NCBI GenBank assembly: GCA_009746045.1
Contig: RPFO01001404.1
Location: forward strand, 1-38,735
From: Mesostigma viride
Lineage: Eukaryota; Streptophyta; Mesostigmatophyceae; Mesostigmatales; Mesostigmataceae
Length of the DNA: 38,735 bases
Reading direction: 5' to 3'
The notes beneath the pieces were generated by a model. It searched no databases. It had not been told where the DNA came from and saw only the letters and a list, made by a program, of their open reading frames with translations. This document shows positions 1 to 11,134 of the stretch, piece by piece. Every line of letters begins with the position of its first letter. Within the stretch, counting starts at the first letter, position 1. The position numbers and the translations under genes are program-made.

Positions 1-793
1 CCCCTCCTTCGTCTCCCCCTAAGAGGGCTGCATCCTCTTCTAGCTTAGATACTCCTCTCACCTTGGAATTCGGTTCCCTATCCATTACTGTTGTTAAAAA
101 GGATTGATTTTAATTTTGTTCCTGCTGCAGATCTTCAAGGTTTTCCTTTTTCTTTTGTGCTTTCTGTCTTTTGATTCCTATTCCTTTACGTAATTTAAAG
201 ATGTATCCAGGGGTGGAGATATGTCGCCTATACCTACCAATATAAATAATAATAATAATTACTAATAACATTAACAATAACAAATACTCGTGGTAACCGA
301 CGGGACTCCGTGGAAACGTACACCATCTCACTCCTCAAGGGGAGGCCCCACTAAATCACTAATCGAAATTACTTGGGAAATGTTGTCTCGGGCTGATGGA
401 CATGTGTGCCCCTCAATTGCGGAGTTAAATTGGATGTATAATTGAATGAAATACATTATTACATTCCATGCATCGATGCTCGAGTCATCGCGATATCTGA
501 ATATCTTACATAATTACAGACCCATCAATTGGAAGATCAGAAAGCTCCAGTGCATCTGCTCTACGACCGGACGTCTCAATCGTACGTAGTGCTTTCGAGT
601 TATAATTACCCTCAATGTATGTCTGGAAAATCCACGTGCAGGCAGTGTCAAATGCATGGTATATGAACTAGTTATGTACATGTCAAGATGATGACAGTCA
701 AGCGAGGCCATACATGTTGACGGACAAGTGAGCCTGTAGACCTACGTCGATCCCCAGTTCCTCGATGTCGTGCGCAGCCCCGATATCATCAGA
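1..793. other. unannotated non-repetitive DNA
   Basis: No convincing gene is visible. Open frames are short (under 75 codons), have no recognisable domain and no codon signature. An AT-rich stretch with AAT triplets lies near 240-285. I see no RNA gene or repeat of note here. Confidence 0.5.
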
Positions 794-827
794 TTTCCAA
801 TCCCCAACGGCCGTCGGCTCCGCAAAA
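794..827. repeat. extended palindrome copy 1 (one mismatch)
   Basis: The core at 804-817 differs from CCAACGGCCGTTGG at one base (CCGTCGG on the right arm). It keeps the outer symmetry of the family: TTTC at 794-797, six bases, core, six bases, then AAAA in place of GAAA. No matching tandem duplication surrounds this copy. Confidence 0.75.
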
Positions 828-1435
828 TCCACGTTCGCGATTAAACAGTGCAACCGCGAGGGCCGTTCTAACTTGTAATCCACCTATATAATGGGCTCCG
901 TCTCGTCACCGTGCGTTCGCATCAACAGGACAGCCACGGGTGTCGCGACGTCTCGGACGCTGTGCACTACACGCATCATCTCGGTCATCGCAGCCGTCGA
1001 GCACGTCACAAGCATCAATTATTCTCTGGACGAATTCTCGTGACCGTGTTGATATTAATGTCTGCCAACTTCACGACTGTGAACAGCAGCCTCACGCACG
1101 TCCGGTCCATCCGACTCCGTCAGGCGGTGTTGCGAATGGCGTCCTGCGTGCAAAAACCAGTACATGAAGGACAATAATGTTAGCCCGTTAGACAGATTTG
1201 TCTGTGGTTCCGCTTACAGCAGTACTAATCACCCGTTACGCGGATTTCGGGCAAGTGGGTATCCTCCTACATTACATGTATCCAATTATGGACGGGAGAT
1301 TTAAAATGGGAAACAAGTATCAGCGAACCCAGAATCAAGGTATCCACGCAACGGTTTTGAAGAAACGGCTATGTACATATAGACACAATGAACTGAACAA
1401 AACTTTAGTAGCTCACTCGTCGTTCACTTGTTAGT
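828..1435. other. unannotated intergenic DNA
   Basis: Short open frames on the plus strand (911-1177 and 1198-1434) have no recognisable motif and overlap in different frames, which is typical of chance. A short exon of an unrecognised gene cannot be excluded. Confidence 0.4.
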
Positions 1436-1555
1436 CGTAACGGAGGCAGTCATTCAGTCAGTTTGCAAGTTCAGTTGGCAAGTACGGAAACACACGCAAG
1501 TGCGTAACGGAGGCAGTCAGTCAGTCAGTTTGCAAGTGCAGTTGGCAAGTACGGA
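1436..1555. repeat. 67-bp tandem duplication (two copies)
   Basis: A stretch beginning CGTAACGGAGGCAGTCA starts at 1436 and again at 1503. About 52 bp are shared with a few substitutions. Each copy contains internal CAGT iterations and ends in GGCAAGTACGGA. It shows no palindrome core. Confidence 0.8.
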
Positions 1556-1846
1556 CCACCAACCGCGTGTGTACGTCCATGATATCGCAATATAATCAAG
1601 AATAACAGGGAACGGTTAATGTATCCTTTACGCAGCTTTTTCGTTCAGGGCATGTTGAAATAACGAAAGTGGGGTCAGGTGTTCGAACCTTCCAAGTGCC
1701 GAATTTTTTACGAACCAGCGCATTCACGAACCTTGCACTGGGGACGCGGTGGACGTGTACCATTACCCCGGCCTAATTCTAGCATTGTACACAAGGGGCG
1801 GTGGCTAGCAGTAAAGAAGGGCATCCTAGTCATAACGCTGGGCAAG
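1556..1846. other. unannotated intergenic DNA
   Basis: No gene, RNA or repeat could be supported here. A 63-codon open frame on the plus strand has no recognisable feature. Confidence 0.4.
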
Positions 1847-1880
1847 TTTAAAAGCACCAACGGCCGTTGAGTAGGAAAAA
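1847..1880. repeat. extended palindrome copy 2 (one mismatch)
   Basis: The core at 1857-1870 ends in A instead of G (CCAACGGCCGTTGA). TTTA lies six bases upstream and an A-rich run follows six bases downstream, so the outer TTTC/GAAA boxes are slightly decayed. Confidence 0.7.
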
Positions 1881-1960
1881 AAAAGAGCAGGAGAAGAGCA
1901 CGTCGACGTTTCAACAGCAAGACAAAAATATTGAACCCCGAGTACCAATGAAAATGCTTT

Positions 1961-2022
1961 CATGCATGTCCACCCCGACGAGGCACAAATTCATGCATGC
2001 CCACCCCGACGAGGCACAAATT
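1961..2022. repeat. 31-bp tandem duplication (two copies)
   Basis: CATGCATG followed by a CCACCCCGACGAGGCACAAA stretch occurs at 1961 and 1992, with one substitution between copies. No coding role is suggested. Confidence 0.85.
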
Positions 2023-2101
2023 AATGAACGACAGATTTCTCACCCCCCCCCGGCACATGGAACAAGTGCCATCGCACGCACACACTTTGTAGACAGGAGA
2101 G

Positions 2102-2135
2102 TTTCGAGAGTCCAACGGCCGTTGGCTCGGAGAAA
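2102..2135. repeat. extended palindrome copy 3 (perfect)
   Basis: This is a perfect CCAACGGCCGTTGG core at 2112-2125 with TTTC at 2102-2105 and GAAA at 2132-2135, spaced by exactly six bases on each side. It is one of the best copies for defining the 34-bp element. Confidence 0.95.
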
Positions 2136-2360
2136 TTGACAGTACACCAGTAAAGACATTAAAATTATCACTTTGTTGTCTTATGTGTGCCGTGTCATTT
2201 CCCAAGGTCAAAAGCCGTCAACTTCTGCACCTCTTGTCCCTCCCACCCGTACGCACTAAGCATGCCCACCTTACACTACCACATGTGGCTCTTGAGAAAA
2301 CTCCCCCCGACGATGCACATGTGCCATTCACGCACACACCTTCAGACAAGGCTATCAGTT

Positions 2361-2393
2361 TTTCGAAGTCCAACGGCCGTTGGCTCCGAGAAA
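2361..2393. repeat. extended palindrome copy 4 (perfect core)
   Basis: The core is at 2370-2383, TTTC at 2361-2364 (five-base spacer) and GAAA at 2390-2393. It marks the left edge of a 153-bp tandem duplication. Confidence 0.95.
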
Positions 2394-2682
2394 TGCTGTT
2401 ACAACTCAAAATTACAATGGTGACATCCACGAGCTAGTGGTACGCCGAACAAGTGCTTGTATGACATATGGCGACTGCCCGTGAGGAAAAGTCCACCACC
2501 ACACACGGTCAGTTTTTTGAGTCCAACGGCCGTTGGCTCCGAGAAATGCTGTTACAACGCAAAATTACAATGGTGACATACATGAGCTAGTGGTACGCCG
2601 AACAAGTGCTTGTATGACATATGGCGACTGCCCGTGAGGAAAAGTCCACCACCACACACGGACAGTTTTTTGACTCCAACGC
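2376..2682. repeat. 153-bp tandem duplication bounded by palindromes
   Basis: The sequence from the palindrome at 2370 repeats from the palindrome at 2523 with 153-bp spacing and only a few substitutions. At the next expected position (2676) only CCAACG remains before the sequence diverges. The duplicated block therefore begins and ends inside the palindrome core. The unit also holds conserved GTACGCCGAACAAGTGCTTG text. Confidence 0.9.
2513..2546. repeat. extended palindrome copy 5 (perfect core)
   Basis: The core is at 2523-2536 with GAAA at 2543-2546 and TTTT in place of TTTC at 2513-2516. It is the second copy inside the 153-bp duplication. Confidence 0.92.
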
Positions 2683-3020
2683 AAGAACAGACGTAATGCA
2701 CACCAAGTGACCAAGTGGCAAGATAAAGACACCCTTGCCAATCTCTACCCACAAAAACTTAGCCCCGAAATCCGTAGCCCCGAAATCCGTGATTGATTTG
2801 TACATTGTAGATGACAATGCAGCGATCACATGTATTCTGAAACCAACACGTTTTTACCTAGTTATCATGGTAACCAATTTATGGTTACCTAGTTATCCAT
2901 GGCTAGAAAGTTGTAAATACACGATGTGGCCACACACGCCATAGATGAAAATCATAACCAGATCACGCACATGATCATGGAAGGGGACTCTATTGATCTC
3001 AAAAAAGAAAGCTCAAGACA
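2683..3020. other. intergenic DNA with a small hairpin
   Basis: No gene was found. A 15-bp direct repeat (AGCCCCGAAATCCGT twice) lies near 2761-2790. A perfect 8-bp hairpin, GGTAACCA and TGGTTACC around a 5-base loop, is at 2869-2889. Confidence 0.6.
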
Positions 3021-3088
3021 CCCTACACCCTACACCCTACACCCTACACCATACATCCTACAACCTACACCCTTAACTCTCCACCCTT
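3021..3088. repeat. degenerate telomere-like heptamers (CCCTACA)n
   Basis: Four exact CCCTACA heptamers run from 3021 to 3048 and are followed by decaying variants (CCATACAT, CCTACAACCTACACCC) to about 3088. The heptamer differs by one base from the plant/algal C-strand telomere repeat CCCTAAA. The tract is too short and degenerate to be a functional telomere; it is an interstitial relic or a chance heptamer array. Confidence 0.65.
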
Positions 3089-3109
3089 AGCTTACGTGAC
3101 CTTTTTTTC

Positions 3110-3177
3110 GGAGAAATGTCCGAGTGGAATGCTATGTATGGGGTAACTTTCCCAAGGGTTCGAATCCCTCTTTCTCC
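3110..3177 (+). pseudogene. truncated tRNA-Ser-like sequence lacking an anticodon arm
   Basis: GGAGAAA at 3110-3116 pairs perfectly with TTTCTCC at 3171-3177 as an acceptor stem. GTCCGAGTGG fits a D-arm/A-box and GGGTTCGAATCCC a T-arm/B-box. A short GGG...CCC arm precedes the T-arm, as in class II (Ser/Leu) tRNAs. Only about 68 nt separate the ends, and the 5' half of the anticodon arm is missing. From memory the text after the D-loop (GGAATGCTATGTA) resembles the anticodon region of plastid trnS-GGA, so a deleted organelle-derived copy is the best guess. It is unlikely to be functional. Confidence 0.6.
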
Positions 3178-3284
3178 ATTAGAGTTTTGTTTAGCTTCTA
3201 TTCTCGTCTACACATAATTCACACGAAGTACGCTTGCAAATACTTTATTACTATTTTGTTTGATATACTACACTAATATTATAA

Positions 3285-3450
3285 TTGTTGTGTGTGTGTG
3301 TTGTTCACGTGTGCGTGTGTGTGTTGTGTGTGTGTGTGTGTTGTGCGTGTGCGTGTGCGTGTGCGTGTGCGTGTGCGTGTGCGTGTGCGTGTGCGTGTGC
3401 GTGTGTGTGTGTATATAATTTTTTGTTGTGTGTGTGTGTTGTGTGTTGTA
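3285..3450. repeat. (GT)n and (GTGTGC)n microsatellite
   Basis: Irregular GT runs with TTG interruptions flank a pure GTGTGC hexamer run at about 3344-3402. The tract passes through a short ATATAATTTTTTG spacer into the 40-bp satellite and probably seeded it, because the satellite unit is itself half GT dinucleotide. Confidence 0.9.
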
Positions 3451-6400
3451 CGTGCAAGGTGTATGTACATGTGTGTGCAGCCGGCCCTTGCGTGCGCGGT
3501 GTGTGTACGTTTCTGTGCAGCCGCCCCTTGCGTGCGCGGTGTATGTACGTGTGTGTGCATGCCGGCCCTTGCGTGCATGGTGTGTGTACGTGTGTGTGCA
3601 GCCGCCCCTTGCGTGCGCGGTGTATGTACATGTGTTTGCACTCGCCCATTGCGTGCGCGGTGTATGTACGTGTGTGTGCAGCCGCCCCTTGCGTGCGCGG
3701 TGGATGTACGTGTGTGCGCACTCGCCCCTTGCGTGCGCGGTGTATGTACGTGTGTGTGCAGCCGCCCCTTGCGTGCGCGGTGTATGTACATGTGTGTGCA
3801 TCCTTGTCCTTGCGTGCATGGTGTATGTACATGTGAGTGCCGTCGCCCCAACCGTGCATTGTGTATGTACGTGTGTGTGCAGCCGCCCCTTGCGTGCATG
3901 GTGTGTGTACATGTGTGTGCATCCTTGTCCTTGCGTGCATGGTGTATGTACATGTGTTTGCACTCGCCCCTTGCGTGCGCGGTGTGTGTACGTGTGTGTG
4001 CAGCCGCCCCTTGCGTGCATGGTGTGTGTACATGTGTGTGCATCCTTGTCCTTGCGTGCATGGTGTGTGTACATGTGTGTGCAGCCGCCCCTTGCGTGCG
4101 CGGTGGATGTACATGTGCGGGCAGTTGCCCCTTGCGTGCGCGGTGTATGTACATGTGTTTGCACTCGCCCCTTGCGTGCGCGGTGTATGTACATGTGTGT
4201 GCAGCCGCCCCTTGCGTGCATGGTGTATGTACATGTGCTTGCACTGGCCCCGTGCGTGCGCGGTGTATGTACGTGTGTGTGCAGCCGCCCCTTGCGTGCG
4301 CGGTGTATGTACGTGCGTGTGCAGCCGCCCCTTGCGTGCGCGGTGTATGTACATGTGTGTGCATCCTTGTCCTTGCGTGCGCGGTGTATGTACATGTGTT
4401 TGCACTCGCCCCTTGCGTGCGCGGTGGATGTACATGTGTGTGCAGCCGCCCCTTGCGTGCATGGTTTATGTACATGTGTGTGCAGTCGCCGGCCCCGTGC
4501 GTGCGCAGTGGATGTACGTGTGTGTGCAGCCGCCCCGTGCGTGCATGGTGTGTGTACGTGTGTGTGCAGCAGCCCCTTGCGTGCGCGGTGTATGTACGTT
4601 TCTGTGCATGCCGGCCCTTGCGTGCATGGTGTATGTACATGTGCTTGCACTGGCCCCTTGCGTGCGCGGTGTATGTACGTGTGTGTGCAGCCCCCCTTGC
4701 GTGCGCGGTGTATGTACGTGTGTGCGCACTCGCCCCTTGCGTGCGCGGTGTATGTACGTGTGTGTGCAGCCGCCCCTTGCGTGCGCGGTGTATGTACATG
4801 TGTGTGCAGCCGCCCCTTGCGTGTGCGGTGGATGTACATGTGCGGGCAGTTGCCCCTTGCGTGCGCGGTGTATGTACATGTGTTTGCACTCGCCCCTTGC
4901 GTGCGCGGTGTATGTACATGTGTGTGCAGCCGCCCCTTGCGTGCATGGTGTATGTACATGTGCTTGCACTGGCCCCGTGCGTGCGCGGTGTATGTACGTG
5001 TGTGTGCAGCCGCCCCTTGCGTGCGCGGTGTATGTACGTGTGTGCGCACTCGCCCCTTGCGTGCGCGGTGTATGTACGTGTGTGTGCAGCCGCCCCTTGC
5101 GTGCGCGGTGTATGTACATGTGTGTGCATCCTTGTCCTTGCGTGCGCGGTGTATGTACATGTGTTTGCACTCGCCCCTTGCGTGCGCGGTGTATGTACAT
5201 GTGTGTGCAGCCGCCCCTTGCGTGCATGGTTTATGTACATGTGTGTGCAGTCGCCCCGTGCGTGCGCAGTGTATGTACGTGTGTGTGCAGCCGCCCCTTG
5301 CGTGCGTGGTGTGTGTACATGTGAGTGCAGCCGCCCCTTGCGTGCGCGGTGTATGTACGTGTGTGTGCAGCAGCCCCTTGCGTGCTTTGTGTGTGTACAT
5401 GTGTGTGAATCCTTGTCCTTGCGTGCATGGTGTGTGTACGTGTGTGTGCAGCCGCCCCTTGCGTGCATGGTGGATGTACATGTGAGTGCCGTTGCCCCTT
5501 GCGTGCGCGGTGTATGTACGTGTGTGTGCAGCCGTCCCTTAATTGCGTGCGCGGTGTGTGTACGTGTGTGTGCACTCGCCCCTTGCGTGCGCGGTGTATG
5601 TACGTGTGTGCAGCCGCCCCTTGCGTGCGCGGTGTATGCCAGTGTGTGTGCATGCCGGCCCTTGCGTGCAAGGTGGTGTGTAAGTGTGTGTGCAGCCCCT
5701 TGCGTGCATGGTGTATGTACGTGTGTGTGCAGCCGGCCCTTGCGTGCATGGTGTGTGTACATGTGAGTGCAGCCGTCCCTTCCGTGCATGGTGTGTGTAC
5801 GTGTGTGTGCAGTTGCCCCTTGCGTGCGCAGTGTATGTACGTGTGTGTGCATGCCGGCCCTTGCGTGCATGGTGTGTGTACGTGTGTGTGCAGTTGCCCC
5901 TTGCATGCGCGGTGTATGTACATGTGAGTGCAGCCGCCCAAGAGTATGTACATGTGAGTGCCGTCGCCCCTAATTGCGTGCATTGTGTGTGTAAGTGTGT
6001 GTGCAGCAGCCCCTTGCGTGCGCGGTGTATGTACGTGTGTGTGCAGCCGCCCCTTGCGTGCATGGTGTATGTCCATGTGAGTGCCGTTGCCCCTTGCGTG
6101 CGCGGTGTATGTACGTGTGTGTGCAGCCGTCCCTTAATTGCGTGCGCGGTGGATGTACATGTGCGGGCAGTTGCCCCTTGCGTGCGCGGTGTATGTACGT
6201 GTGTGTGCAGCCGTCCCTTGCGTGCGCGGTGTATGTACGTGTGTGTGCAGCCGCCCCTTGCGTGCATGGTGAGTGTAAGTGTGTGTGCAGCAGCCCCTTG
6301 CGTGCGCAGTGTATGTACGTGTGTGTGCAGCCGCCCCTTGCGTGCGCGGTGTGTGTATACTGTGTGTGCATGCCGGCCCTTGCGTGCATGGTGTGTGTAC

Positions 6401-9400
6401 GTGTGTGTGCAGCCGCCCCTTGCGTGCGCGGTGTGTGTACGTGTGTGTGCACTCGCCCCTTGCGTGCGCGGTGGATGTACAGGTGTGTGCAGCCGCCCCT
6501 TGCGTGCATGGTGTATGTACATGTGTGTGCAGCCGCCCCTTGCGTGCGCGGTGGATGTACATGTGTGTGCAGCCGAACCTTGCGTGCATGGTGTGTGTAC
6601 CTGTGCGTGAAGTCGCTCCTTGCGTGCATGGTGTGTGTACGTGTGTGTGCAGCCGCCCCTTGCGTGCATGGTGTATGTACATGTGAGTGCCGTTGCCCCT
6701 TGCGTGCGCGGTGTATGTACGTGTGTGTGCAGCCGTCCCTTAATTGCGTGCGCGGTGTGTGTACGTGTGTGTGCACTCGCCCCTTGCGTGCGCGGTGTAT
6801 GTACGTGTGTGCAGCCGCCCCTTGCGTGCGCGGTGTATGCCAGTGTGTGTGCATGCCGGCCCTTGCGTGCAAGGTGTGTGTAAGTGTGTGTGCAGCCCCT
6901 TGCGTGCATGGTGTATGTACGTGTGTGTGCAGCTGCCCCTTGCGTGCGCGGTGTGTGTACGTGTGTGTGCAGCCGCCCCGTGGTTGCGCGGTGTATGTAC
7001 ATGTGTGTGCAGTTGCCCCTTGCGTGCGCGGTGTATGTACGTGTGTGTGCAGCCGCCCCTTGCGTGCGCGGTGTAGGTACGTGTGTGTGCAGCCGCCCCA
7101 AGCGTGCGCGGTGTGTGTACATGTGTGTGCAGTTGCCCCTTGCGTGCGCGGTGTATGTACGTGTGTGTGCAGCCGCCCCGTGGTTGCGCGGTGTATGTAC
7201 ATGTGTGTGCAGTTGCCCCTTGCGTGCGCGGTGTATGTACGTGTGTGTGCAGCCGCCCCTTGCGTGCAAGGTGTAGGTACGTGTGTGTGCAGCCGCCCCA
7301 AGCGTGCGCGGTGTGTGTACATGTGTGTGCAGTTGCCCCTTGCGTGCGCGGTGTGTGTACGTGTGTGTGCAGCCGCCCCTTGCGTGCGCGGTGTATGTAC
7401 GTGTGTGTGCAGTTGCCCCTTGCGTGCGCGGTGGTTTTTCGTGTGTGTGCAGCCGGCCCTTGCGTGCGCGGTGTGTGTACATGTGAGTGCAGCTGCCCCA
7501 AGCGTGCGCGGTGTGTGTACATGTGTGTGCAGTTGCCCCTTGCGTGCGCGGTGGATGTACGTGTGTGTGCAGCCGCCCCTTGCGTGCGCGGTGTATTTAC
7601 GTGTGTGTGCAGCCGCCCCAAGCGTGCGCGGTGTGTGTACGTGTGTGTGCAGTTGCCCCTTGCGTGCGCGGTGTGTGTACATGTGTGTGCAGTTGCCCCT
7701 TGCGTGCGCGGTGTATGTACATGTGTGTGCAGTTGCCCCTTGCGTGCGCGGTGTATGTACGTGTGTGTGCAGCCGCCCCTTGCGTGCGCGGTGTAGGTAC
7801 GTGTGTGTGCAGCCGCCCCAAGCGTGCGCGTGTGTGTACATGTGTGTGCAGTTGCCCCTTGCGTGCGCGGTGTGTGTACGTGTGTGTGCAGCCGCCCCTT
7901 GCGTGCGCGGTGGATGTACGTGTGTGTGCAGTTGCCCCTTGCGTGCGCGGTGGATGTACGTGTGTGTGCAGCCGCCCCTTGCGTGCGCGGTGTGTGTACA
8001 TGTGAGTGCAGCTGCCCCAAGCGTGCGCGGTGTGTGTACATGTGTGTGCAGTTGCCCCTTGCGTGCGCGGTGGATGTACGTGTGTGTGCAGCCGCCCCTT
8101 GCGTGCGCGGTGTAGGTACGTGTGTGTGCAGCCGCCCCAAGCGTGCGCGGTGTGTGTACGTGTGTGTGCAGTTGCCCCTTGCGTGCGCGGTGTGTGTACA
8201 TGTGTGTGCAGTTGCCCCTTGCGTGCGCGGTGTATGTACGTGTGTGTGCAGCCGGCCCTTGCGTGCGCGGTGGATGTACGTGTGTGTGCAGCCGGCCCTT
8301 GCGTGCATGGTGTGTGTACGTGTGTGTGCAGCCGGCCCTTGCGTGCGCGGTGGATGTACATGTGTGTGCAGTCGCCCCTTGCGTGCGCGGTGTGTGTACG
8401 TGTGTGTGCAGCCGCCCCTTGCGTGCGCGGTGGATGTACGTGTGTGTGCAGTTGCCCCTTGCGTGCGCGGTGGATGTACGTGTGTGTGCAGCCGCCCCTT
8501 GCGTGCGCGGTGTGTGTACATGTGAGTGCAGCTGCCCCAAGCGTGCGCGGTGTGTGTACATGTGTGTGCAGTTGCCCCTTGCGTGCGCGGTGGATGTACG
8601 TGTGTGTGCAGCCGCCCCTTGCGTGCGCGGTGTAGGTACGTGTGTGTGCAGCCGCCCCAAGCGTGCGCGGGGGATGTACGTGTGTGTGCAGCCGGCCCTT
8701 GCGTGCATGGTGTGTGTACGTGTGTGTGCAGCCGCCCCTTGCGTGCGCGGTGTAGGTACGTGTGTGTGCAGCCGCCCCAAGCGTGCGCGGTGTAGGTACG
8801 TGTGTGTGCAGTTGCCCCTTGCGTGCGCGGTGTAGGTACATGTGTGTGCAGTTGCCCCTTGCGTGCGCGGTGTATGTACATGTGTGTGCAGTTGCCCCTT
8901 GCGTGCGCGGTGTATGTACGTGTGTGTGCAGCCGCCCCTTGCGTGCGCGGTGTAGGTACGTGTGTGTGCAGCCGCCCCAAGCGTGCGCGGTGTGTGTACA
9001 TGTGTGTGCAGTTGCCCCTTGCGTGCGCGGTGTGTGTACGTGTGTGTGCAGCCGCCCCTTGCGTGCGCGGTGGATGTACGTGTGTGTGCAGTTGCCCCTT
9101 GCGTGCGCGGTGGATGTACGTGTGTGTGCAGCCGGCCCTTGCGTGCATGGTGTGTGTACGTGTGTGTGCAGCCGCCCCTTGCGTGCGCGGTGTAGGTACG
9201 TGTGTGTGCAGCCGCCCCAAGCGTGCGCGGTGTAGGTACGTGTGTGTGCAGTTGCCCCTTGCGTGCGCGGTGTAGGTACATGTGTGTGCAGTTGCCCCTT
9301 GCGTGCGCGGTGTATGTACATGTGTGTGCAGTTGCCCCTTGCGTGCGCGGTGTATGTACGTGTGTGTGCAGCCGCCCCTTGCGTGCGCGGTGTGTGTACG

Positions 9401-11134
9401 TGTGTGTGCAGCCGCCCCTTGCGTGCGCGGTGTATGTACGTGTGTGTGCAGCTGCCCCAAGCGTGCGCGGTGTGTGTACATGTGTGTGCAGTTGCCCCTT
9501 GCGTGCGCGGTGGACGTACGTGTGTGTGCATGCCGGCAATTGCGTGCATGGTGTGTGTACGTGTGTGTGCAGCCGCCCCTTGCGTGCGCGGTGTGTGTAC
9601 GTGTGTGTGCATGCCGGCAATTGCGTGCATGGTGTGTGTACGTGTGTGTGCAGCCGGCCCTTGCGTGCGCGGTGTGTGTACATGTGAGTGCAGCTGCCCC
9701 AAGCGTGCGCGGTGTGTGTACATGTGTGTGCAGTTGCCCCTTGCGTGCGCGGTGGATGTACGTGTGTGTGCATGCCGGCAATTGCGTGCATGGTGTGTGT
9801 ACGTGTGTGTGCAGCCGCCCCTTGCGTGCGCGGTGTGTGTACGTGTGTGTGCACTCGCCCCTTGCGTGCGCGGTGGATGTACATGTGTGTGCAGCCGCCC
9901 CTTGCGTGCATGGTGTATGTACATGTGTTTGCACTCGCCCCTTGCGTGCGCGGTGGATGTACATGTGTGTGCAGCCGAACCTTGCGTGCATGGTGTGTGT
10001 ACCTGTGCGTGAAGTCGCTCCTTGCGTGCATGGTGTGTGTACGTGTGTGTGCAGCCGCCCCTTGCGTGCATGGTGTATGTACATGTGAGTGCTGTTGCCC
10101 CTTGCGTGCGCGGTGTATGTACGTGTGTGTGCAGCCGTCCCTTAATTGCGTGCGCGGTGTGTGTACGTGTGTGTGCAGCCGCCCCTTGCGTGCATGGTGA
10201 GTGTACCTGTGCGTGAAGTCGCTCCTTGCGTGCATGGTGTGTGTACGTGTGTGTGCAGCCGCCCCTTGCGTGCATGGTGTATGTACATGTGAGTGCCGTT
10301 GCCCCAAGCGTGCATTGTGTGTGTAAGTGTGTGTGCAGCCGGCCCTTGCGTGCATGGTGTGTGTACATGTGAGTGCAGCCGGCCCTTGCGTGCATGGTGT
10401 GTGTACGTGTGTGTGCAGTTGCCCCTTGCGTGCGCGGTGGATGTACGTGTGTGTGCAGCCGGCCCTTGCGTGCGCGGTGTGTGTACATGTGAGTGCAGCC
10501 GCCCCAAGCGTGTGTACATGTGTGTGCAGTTGCCCCTTGCGTGCGCAGTGGATGTACGTGCGTGTGCATGCCGGCAATTGCGTGCATGGTGTGTGTACGT
10601 GTGTGTGCAGCCGCCCCTTGCGTGCGCGGTGTGTGTACGTGTGTGTGCACTCGCCCCTTGCGTGCGCGGTGTATGTACGTGTGTGCAGCCGCCCCTTGCG
10701 TGCGCGGTGTATGCCAGTGTGTGTGCATGCCGGCCCTTGCGTGCAAGGTGTGTGTAAGTGTGTGTGCAGCCCCTTGCGTGCATGGTGTATGTACGTGTGT
10801 GTGCAGCTGCCCCTTGCGTGCGCGGTGTGTGTACGTGTGTGTGCAGCCGCCCCAAGCGTGCGCGGTGTATGTACGTGTGTGTGCAGCCGGCCCTTGCGTG
10901 CATGGTGTGTGTACGTGTGTGTGCAGCCGGCCCTTGCGTGCGCGGTGGATGTACATGTGTGTGCAGTCGCCCCTTGCGTGCGCGGTGTAGGTATACGTAT
11001 GTGTGCAGCCGCCCCTTGCGTGCGCGGTGTAGGTACGTGTGTGTGCAGCCGCCCCAAGCGTGCGCGGTGTATGTACGTGTGTGTGCAGCCGCCCCTTGCG
11101 TGCGCGGTGGATGTACGTGTGTGTGCAGCCACCC

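Noticed and set aside
1198-1434. A 78-codon plus-strand frame in the left flank
   Set aside because: It has no motif, supporting context or neighbouring splice signals that would separate it from chance.
3021-3088. A true telomere
   Set aside because: There are only four exact heptamers, they differ from the canonical repeat, and long unique and repeated DNA continues on both sides.
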